Shown piece by piece: positions 5,550-9,399 of a stretch of 9,399 bases of DNA (the stretch's first letter is position 1; every line of letters begins with the position of its first letter). The stretch covers positions 1 to 9,399 of the forward strand of contig CAYRIY010000123.1 of the NCBI GenBank assembly GCA_964424335.1, written 5' to 3'. The notes under the pieces were generated by a model that saw only the letters and a program-made list of their open reading frames with translations, was not told the DNA's origin and made no database searches. This DNA is from CAYRIY01 sp964424335 (GTDB taxonomy: Bacteria > Bacillota > Limnochordia > DTU080 > RSA5). The position numbers and the translations under genes were made by a program.

Positions 5550-5993
5550 TTAAGCAAAGCTAAGCTCCGTGAGGGCCTTGTCGGTCCACATCCTGATCTC
5601 GTCGGTGAGATCGAGACGTGTCAGCTCCTCCTTAGAATACCACCCGATCTGGGTCGACTCGTCATTCTTGCGGATTTCCGGCGAACCGGTCGGCACGGCA
5701 AAGTAGACAAAGTCGATGTGTTCGTGGCCAGGTGCGATCCGCTCGAGCTGCACGCCTCGGGGAATGATGAGCTGCCGAGGATCCGAGACATCGAGCGCTC
5801 GCTCGCCCACGAGTCGCACCGAGATGCCGGCCTCCTCCAAAACCTCCCGTACTGCGGCGTCGTCGGGCAATTCACCCGGTTCGATGTGTCCTCCAGGCGG
5901 CAACCACATGCGCAGTTTCGCATGGTGTAGTAATAGTACACTTCGCTGATGAACGACAAAGGTCGCCACGGTGAAATCTCTCGTGATGGTCAC
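5550..5993 (-). CDS. Nudix hydrolase of unknown substrate
   Basis: A single Nudix domain of 147 residues. The Nudix box (35-57) is complete, fitting GX5EX7REUXEEXGU: GHIEPGE, seven residues, then REVLEEAGI, with the metal-binding REVLEE glutamates intact. Family members hydrolyse a nucleoside diphosphate linked to a varied moiety; the substrate cannot be read from the sequence. The LWLPPGGHIEP-like wording (here MWLPPGGHIEPGE) is common among uncharacterised Bacilli Nudix proteins. The GTG start overlaps the lgt stop (GTGA, 4 bases), which implies translational coupling; GAAGGAG lies 10 bases upstream. No membrane segment or signal peptide. A link to the neighbouring riboflavin genes is tempting but unsupported, since it is transcribed away from them with lgt. 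Confidence 0.88.
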   Translation of the reverse strand: MTITRDFTVATFVVHQRSVLLLHHAKLRMWLPPGGHIEPGELPDDAAVREVLEEAGISVRLVGERALDVSDPRQLIIPRGVQLERIAPGHEHIDFVYFAVPTGSPEIRKNDESTQIGWYSKEELTRLDLTDEIRMWTDKALTELSFA

Positions 5994-6784
5994 GACCTGG
6001 ACGCTCCTTCGGCGACTTTAGGTCCCATCGGCGTTCGGTCCGCTTGGATGGCCCGGCGCCGCATCCACCAGGCAAGCGCCATAAAGATCGGCGTCACGAG
6101 CTGCGTCAGCGTGAAAAAGCCGATCCCCCAGGTCTCATTTACGTATCCCCACGCGTAAAGGGGATTTGCCCGCACCGATTCTTCGACGAGCCCCCGGAGG
6201 AGCGAGTAGTAAAACACAAACGACCAAAACAAGTACCCGGCTGGTCTGCGAAATCGTGCAAGGCGGTTGTGGATCAAGAGCAGCGCGACGCCAACCGCCG
6301 AGCCGATCAACTGGGCAGGCTGCCTGTCAAACCAAAGCTCCGTCGTGCGCCCCAGCACTTCGCCGTTGATCAGGTTTGCGATGCGAACGAGAATGATGCC
6401 GATCGCGAGCCCGGGCACGACGAGATCCGCCAGTTCGTTAAAGGAGTACTTACGCCGAGCCGCATACAGTCCACCTGCGATCGCGCCGCCGATCACGCCA
6501 CCGTGAAACGAGAGCCCGCCTTGATCGATCCGGATCATGTCGATCCACGCCCCCTGGTACGACGATAAGTTCGTCAACACGTAGACGGCGCGGGCGCCAA
6601 TGATGCCGCCAAGGACGATGAGAAATGTGAGGTTGTAAATGAAGTCTTCGCTATAGCCAAGTTTCGTGGCGTCCCGGCGCAAGTAGTAAAAGCCAAGGCC
6701 GACGGCGGACGCCATCAACACGCCGTACCAACGAATAGCAACAGGCCCAATTCGAATCAAGACCGGATCGATGTCCAACAACAT
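5990..6784 (-). CDS. lgt: Prolipoprotein diacylglyceryl transferase (compact form)
   Basis: Lgt is a polytopic membrane enzyme that moves diacylglycerol from phosphatidylglycerol to the lipobox cysteine of prelipoproteins. From the ATG at 6784 it has 264 residues and about seven hydrophobic segments. The N-terminal IGPVAIRWYG, GGLSFHGGVIGG (91-100; H94 corresponds to E. coli H103), and RIANLINGEVLGRTTE (134-149; R134 and N137 correspond to R143 and N146) support the call. The late RGLVEESVRANP supplies the arginine region. The usual HPxQLYE motif is replaced by QPAQLIG (155-161), and the loop before it is very short. The frame stays open upstream to a TTG at 6874, but that lacks a ribosome binding site and homology; an AGGGGAG lies 13 bases before the chosen ATG. 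It overlaps the Nudix gene by 4 bases. Confidence 0.88.
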   Translation of the reverse strand: MLLDIDPVLIRIGPVAIRWYGVLMASAVGLGFYYLRRDATKLGYSEDFIYNLTFLIVLGGIIGARAVYVLTNLSSYQGAWIDMIRIDQGGLSFHGGVIGGAIAGGLYAARRKYSFNELADLVVPGLAIGIILVRIANLINGEVLGRTTELWFDRQPAQLIGSAVGVALLLIHNRLARFRRPAGYLFWSFVFYYSLLRGLVEESVRANPLYAWGYVNETWGIGFFTLTQLVTPIFMALAWWMRRRAIQADRTPMGPKVAEGASRS

Positions 6785-6806
6785 CCGAGTAAGCACGCTC
6801 CCCTGT

Positions 6807-6822
6807 TTGCGGCCTTCCGCAA
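6807..6822 (-). other. Stem-loop in the lgt 5' untranslated region
   Basis: TTGCGG/CCGCAA, a perfect 6-bp stem with a 4-base loop, sits just upstream of the AGGGGAG of lgt. I see no convincing lgt promoter: TTGTAC (minus strand, near 6905-6910) has no good -10 partner. The region 6785-6921 must serve both divergent genes. Confidence 0.35.
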
Positions 6823-6861
6823 GGAAACGTTCGCCTAGCCTCGGCGCGAATCCTTGCCGCC

Positions 6862-6890
6862 TTGATTTACCCAAAATGCCGTGATATTCT
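6862..6890 (+). promoter_or_regulatory. Probable sigma-A promoter of the rib operon
   Basis: -35 TTGATT (6862-6867), 17-base spacer, -10 TATTCT (6885-6890) with an extended -10 TG (6882-6883). Transcription would start near 6897, about 25 bases ahead of the riboswitch. A 12-base dyad TAGTC-N2-GACTA (6891-6902) covers the start site. Confidence 0.65.
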
Positions 6891-6921
6891 TAGTCACGAC
6901 TAGATGTACAATTAAATAGCG

Positions 6922-7076
6922 ACCTTCGGGGCAGGGTGAGCCGGACGAGTGCCCGGCAATTCCCGACCGGTGGTGATGCTTTTAAAGCAAAGCCCACGAG
7001 CGCACGCGCGTGAATTGTGCGGCGCAGGATCTGGTGCGATTCCAGAGCCGACGGTAAAGTCCGGATGGTAGAAGGT
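6922..7076 (+). ncRNA. FMN riboswitch (RFN element)
   Basis: The aptamer senses flavin mononucleotide and turns the operon off. P1 is ACCTTC (6922-6927) with GAAGGT (7071-7076). Hallmark blocks follow in order: CGGGGCAGGGTGA, AATTCCCGACCGG, GGTGGTGAT, AGCCCACGAGC, GGATCTGGTGCGATTCCAGAGCCGACGG split across P4-P6, AAAGTCCGGATGG and AGAAGG. The common GGCGGT/CCCGCG pairing is here GGTGGT/CCCACG, a compensatory C-G to T-A change that supports a functional fold. The optional stem TGCTTT/AAAGCA (6977-6989) and a variable stem around 7001-7021 are present. Unusually, an 18-base hairpin is inserted in loop L2 (6940-6957). The expression platform is the terminator at 7177-7211. Confidence 0.97.
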
Positions 7077-7098
7077 TATCTCCTTATGAATCGCTTTG

Positions 7099-7130
7099 AC
7101 AGGCAGCCTGTAAGGCGCGCGTTTCGCGCC
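7099..7130 (+). other. Two small hairpins in the riboswitch expression platform
   Basis: ACAGG/CCTGT (7099-7111, 3-base loop) and GGCGCG/CGCGCC (7114-7119 with 7125-7130) lie between the aptamer and the terminator. They may belong to the antiterminator architecture, but I could not trace a clear antiterminator pairing by eye. Confidence 0.4.
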
Positions 7131-7176
7131 TGGCGCGCTAAATCGGCGGTTCATCCTACCTGCGCAGCCAAATTCC

Positions 7177-7211
7177 CCGGGGTAACGTCTAAACAGCGAC
7201 CCCGGTTTTTT
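7177..7211 (+). terminator. Intrinsic terminator controlled by the FMN riboswitch
   Basis: CCGGGGT (7177-7183) pairs with ACCCCGG (7199-7205) around a 15-base loop and is followed by six T residues (7206-7211). It lies 100 bases past the aptamer and 96 bases before the ribD start, so FMN binding is expected to cause premature termination. Confidence 0.9.
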
Positions 7212-7307
7212 GTTTGCATCAGGACATGCTGGCGCTGCGCCTCTTTGGATCTGTCCGCTCTCCTTCCCGAGTCGTCGCTTCGTAAAGAAAAGGGTTTTGC
7301 GATCCCG

Positions 7308-8435
7308 ATGCAAGCAACGCACGATCGATGGATGGCTCGAGCGCTCGAGTTAGCACGGCGCGCAAAAGGCGCCACCTCTCCCAATCCCATGGTCGGCGCG
7401 GTCATCGTCAGCCCGAGCGGTGATTTGATCGCTGAAGGTTGGCACGAGGGGCCGGGCCGTCCGCACGCCGAAGCCCAGGCTCTCGCCTCGGCGGGCGAGC
7501 GGGCGCGCGGCGCGACGATGTACGTAACCCTCGAGCCTTGCAGCCATTACGGCCGCACGCCCCCGTGCGCCGAGGCGATAGCCAAATCGGGCATTGCTCA
7601 TGTCGTCGCAGCCACGCAAGATCCAAATCCCAAAGTGAACGGGCGCGGATTTGAGCTCTTGCGCGGCCATGGCATCCACGTCACGCATGGCGTGCTCGAG
7701 CGGGATGCAATACTGCTCAATCGCGCCTTTGTCACCTGGGTCAAGGAACAAAGGCCCTACGTCTACCTCAAGCTCGCCCAGAGCCTGGACGGCAAGGTCG
7801 CGACTCGGGTCCTCGAGAGCAAGTGGATCACCGGCGAAGAGGCGCGAAACGACGGGCATGAGCTTAGAAGCGCGGTCGATGCGATCATCGTCGGCGTCGG
7901 GACGCTCCTGGCCGACGACCCGCTCCTCACCGCTCGTCCCAAGGGGCGCACCCCCGCTCGCCAGCCGCTGCGCGTCGTTTTGGACAGTTTGGCCCGCACG
8001 AGCGTATCGGCAAAGGTCGTCCGCCAGGATCCGGGCCGCACGCTTATCGCCGTAACGGGCCGCGCGGCGTCGGGCCCCCTTGACATGCTGCGAAAGGCCG
8101 GCGTGCAAGTCTGGGTCGATCCAACAGGCTCGGAGCGCATCCACGTGCCCGCGCTCCTTGAGCACTTGGCAAAGCGGGACGTGACAAGTGTGCTGGTCGA
8201 GGGCGGCCCGTCCGTCGCCGGGGCGTTCTACGACGCCGATTGCGTCGACGAAGTAAGCGCCTACATTGCGCCGACCCTCATTGGCGGGGTCGATGCGCTC
8301 ACTTCGCTGGCGGGCGCGGGCCGAGCGGCGCTGCGCGATGCGGCGCGCCTTGTCGATGTACGGATTGAACAGCTCGGAGCTGATTTTAAGTTGAGCGGCC
8401 GGGTCCCCAGAGCGTTTCTTAACGACCCGGCGTAG
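7308..8435 (+). CDS. ribD: Bifunctional riboflavin deaminase/reductase RibD
   Basis: RibD carries out two steps of riboflavin synthesis: deamination of the pyrimidinone from GTP cyclohydrolase II, then NADPH-dependent reduction of its ribose side chain. From ATG 7308 it has 375 residues. The deaminase domain (1-145) holds the zinc site H53/E55 (HAEAQAL) and C78/C87 (PCSHYGRTPPC). The reductase domain starts near 151 (YVYLKLAQSLDGKVAT) and includes SKWITGEEAR, VGVGTLLADDPLLTAR and LVEGGPSVAGAF. The start matches where family homology begins (DRWMARALELARR), with a weak AAAAGGG 13 bases upstream. The frame is open further back, to an ATG at 7086 inside the leader (see findings). First gene of the operon; ribE follows after 31 bases. 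Confidence 0.96.
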   Translation: MQATHDRWMARALELARRAKGATSPNPMVGAVIVSPSGDLIAEGWHEGPGRPHAEAQALASAGERARGATMYVTLEPCSHYGRTPPCAEAIAKSGIAHVVAATQDPNPKVNGRGFELLRGHGIHVTHGVLERDAILLNRAFVTWVKEQRPYVYLKLAQSLDGKVATRVLESKWITGEEARNDGHELRSAVDAIIVGVGTLLADDPLLTARPKGRTPARQPLRVVLDSLARTSVSAKVVRQDPGRTLIAVTGRAASGPLDMLRKAGVQVWVDPTGSERIHVPALLEHLAKRDVTSVLVEGGPSVAGAFYDADCVDEVSAYIAPTLIGGVDALTSLAGAGRAALRDAARLVDVRIEQLGADFKLSGRVPRAFLNDPA

Positions 8436-8466
8436 ACGCTTAGCTCGCCTGGGAGGCGAAAACGAT

Positions 8467-9135
8467 ATGTTCACGGGAATCGTGCAGGAAGTTGGCGAGA
8501 TTGTCGGGCGATCGGATTTGGAACAAGGCGTGCGCCTCACCGTGCGGGCGCCGAAAACCGCTCCGGCGCTCGCAGTCGGAGACTCCGTCTGCACCGCGGG
8601 CGTGTGCCTCACATGCGTCGAAAAGGAGAGCGAGCGCTTTTCGGTGGACGTGAGCGCCGAGACGATCCGAAAGAGCACGATCGGAGAGCGGTTCGTCGGC
8701 GCGTACGTTAACCTCGAGCCTGCCCTGAGGCTCTCCGACCGTCTGGGCGGGCACCTCGTAACAGGCCATGTCGACGGGACCGGATCGCTCGTCGACAAAA
8801 AGCCCGAAGGAGCAAGTGTTCTCTACACGTTTTCGGCGCCCCCAGAGATTCTGCGCTACACGGTGGAAAAGGGGTCGATCGCGGTCGAGGGCGTCAGCCT
8901 GACGGTTTTCAATGTCACCGAAGATACGTTTCAAGTGGCGCTCATTCCCCATACCCTCGAGGTGACGACCTTGGGCCTCATGGACATTGGCGCCCGGGTG
9001 AACCTGGAGATCGATCTGATCGCAAAGTACGTGGAGAAACTCCTTGGCCGGACCGATTCCACATCCGACCTCTTAGCGCTCGGCGGAGCGCGCTCCGCCC
9101 TGTCGTCGGCCGACACCGTCGAGGAGGACCGATAA
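8467..9135 (+). CDS. ribE: Riboflavin synthase, alpha subunit type
   Basis: Riboflavin synthase dismutates two 6,7-dimethyl-8-ribityllumazine molecules into riboflavin and the pyrimidine diamine. The 222 residues form two tandem lumazine-binding barrels. Barrel 1 (1-97) opens with MFTGIVQEVG and carries GDSVCTAGVCLTC (38-50). Barrel 2 (98-190) has GHVDGTG, GSIAVEGVSLTV (136-147) and LIPHTLEVTTLG (159-170), and the link GGHLVTGHVDG is canonical. In barrel 1 the usual AVNGVCLTV wording is CTAGVCLTC, an Ala where Asn is common. The tail after about 192 is polar and variable. GGGAGG lies 10 bases before the ATG. The stop overlaps the next start as TAATG. B. subtilis workers call this gene ribE (formerly ribB). 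Confidence 0.96.
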   Translation: MFTGIVQEVGEIVGRSDLEQGVRLTVRAPKTAPALAVGDSVCTAGVCLTCVEKESERFSVDVSAETIRKSTIGERFVGAYVNLEPALRLSDRLGGHLVTGHVDGTGSLVDKKPEGASVLYTFSAPPEILRYTVEKGSIAVEGVSLTVFNVTEDTFQVALIPHTLEVTTLGLMDIGARVNLEIDLIAKYVEKLLGRTDSTSDLLALGGARSALSSADTVEEDR

Positions 9136-9399
9136 TGTCCAACATTCGCTTTGACACGATCGAAGAAGCGATCGAGGAGATCCGAGCGGGACGCATGGTC
9201 GTCGTGGTCGACGACGAGTCGCGGGAGAACGAGGGCGACCTCGTCATGGCCGCCGAAAAAGCCACTGCGGACCACGTAAACTTCATGGCCTCCCACGGCA
9301 AAGGGCTCATTTGTGTCCCGATGACACCGGAGCGCCTCGAAGAGCTCGAACTCCCCCTCATGACGCAAACCAACACGGAGACCATGTCGACCGCCTTTA
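9135..9399 (+). CDS. ribBA: 3,4-dihydroxy-2-butanone 4-phosphate synthase (RibB or fused RibBA), 5' part
   Basis: Eighty-eight codons are visible before the window ends. The translation starts MSNIRFDTIEEAIEEIRAG and contains the DHBP synthase signature VVDDESRENEGDLVMAAE, with the acidic metal and substrate residues, then HGKGLICVPM and NTETMSTAF. This enzyme turns ribulose 5-phosphate into the four-carbon unit of the lumazine ring. In Bacillus-type operons ribD-ribE is followed by ribBA, a fusion with GTP cyclohydrolase II, and then ribH; whether this copy is fused lies beyond the window. AGGAGG (9122-9127) is 7 bases ahead of the ATG, and the start shares its A with the ribE stop, implying coupled translation. 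Confidence 0.93.
   Translation, partial: MSNIRFDTIEEAIEEIRAGRMVVVVDDESRENEGDLVMAAEKATADHVNFMASHGKGLICVPMTPERLEELELPLMTQTNTETMSTAF

Noticed and set aside
6785..6874. Longer lgt with a TTG start at 6874 (30 more residues)
   Set aside because: The extra residues are basic and unlike Lgt, there is no ribosome binding site before the TTG, and family homology begins at the ATG at 6784. The extension would also overlap the rib promoter.
7350..8798. Minus-strand open frame of 482 codons opposite ribD and ribE
   Set aside because: It is a GC-driven shadow: the plus strand encodes two full, motif-complete riboflavin enzymes over the same bases.
1..9399. Mobile element, defence system or other new multi-gene system
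   Set aside because: Every coding region is a recognisable housekeeping gene. I found no transposase, integrase, long terminal repeats or repeat array.

Overview
The window reads as a chromosomal housekeeping stretch from a moderately GC-rich, endospore-type Firmicute. The evidence is a very canonical Spo0H-type sigma-H gene, a cysteine T-box leader, mini-RNase III next to cysS, an FMN riboswitch ahead of a Bacillus-order rib operon, AGGAGG-type ribosome binding sites, and several near-perfect sigma-A promoters. Wording of SigH and the GC level are compatible with Alicyclobacillaceae-like Bacilli, but that family assignment is inference. I see no insertion sequence, phage gene, CRISPR array or toxin system.

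Left part (1-616, minus strand): the 5' half of initiator tRNA-fMet, tRNA-Tyr and tRNA-Thr, with two strong extended -10 promoters, one before tRNA-Thr and one before tRNA-Tyr/fMet.

Middle left (617-1671, minus): sigH, preceded by a roughly 400-base non-coding stretch. That stretch holds a sigma-A promoter, a terminator-like hairpin only about 13 bases past the predicted start site, and a second perfect stem-loop. In Bacillus subtilis this place is occupied by yacP/rae1, which is not visible here.

Middle (1672-5543, minus): a compact operon cysE-cysS-mrnC-rlmB behind a T-box leader whose specifier codon reads UGC (Cys). Serine acetylation for cysteine synthesis, tRNA-Cys charging, 23S rRNA end maturation and 23S rRNA methylation are thus placed downstream of one cysteine-tRNA-sensing switch.

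Right middle (5550-6784, minus): lgt (prolipoprotein diacylglyceryl transferase, with a compact and partly non-canonical motif region) overlapping by four bases a Nudix hydrolase gene.

Right part (6862-9399, plus, divergent from lgt): a sigma-A promoter, an FMN riboswitch whose P2 loop carries a clean 18-base extra hairpin, an intrinsic terminator, then ribD, ribE and the start of ribB or ribBA, which runs off the window. These encode successive enzymes of riboflavin synthesis and should be shut off by FMN.

The most notable points are the modified FMN riboswitch, the open reading frame that runs in frame with ribD through the riboswitch terminator, the sigH leader with its promoter-proximal terminator, the missing rae1, and the divergent Lgt motif.
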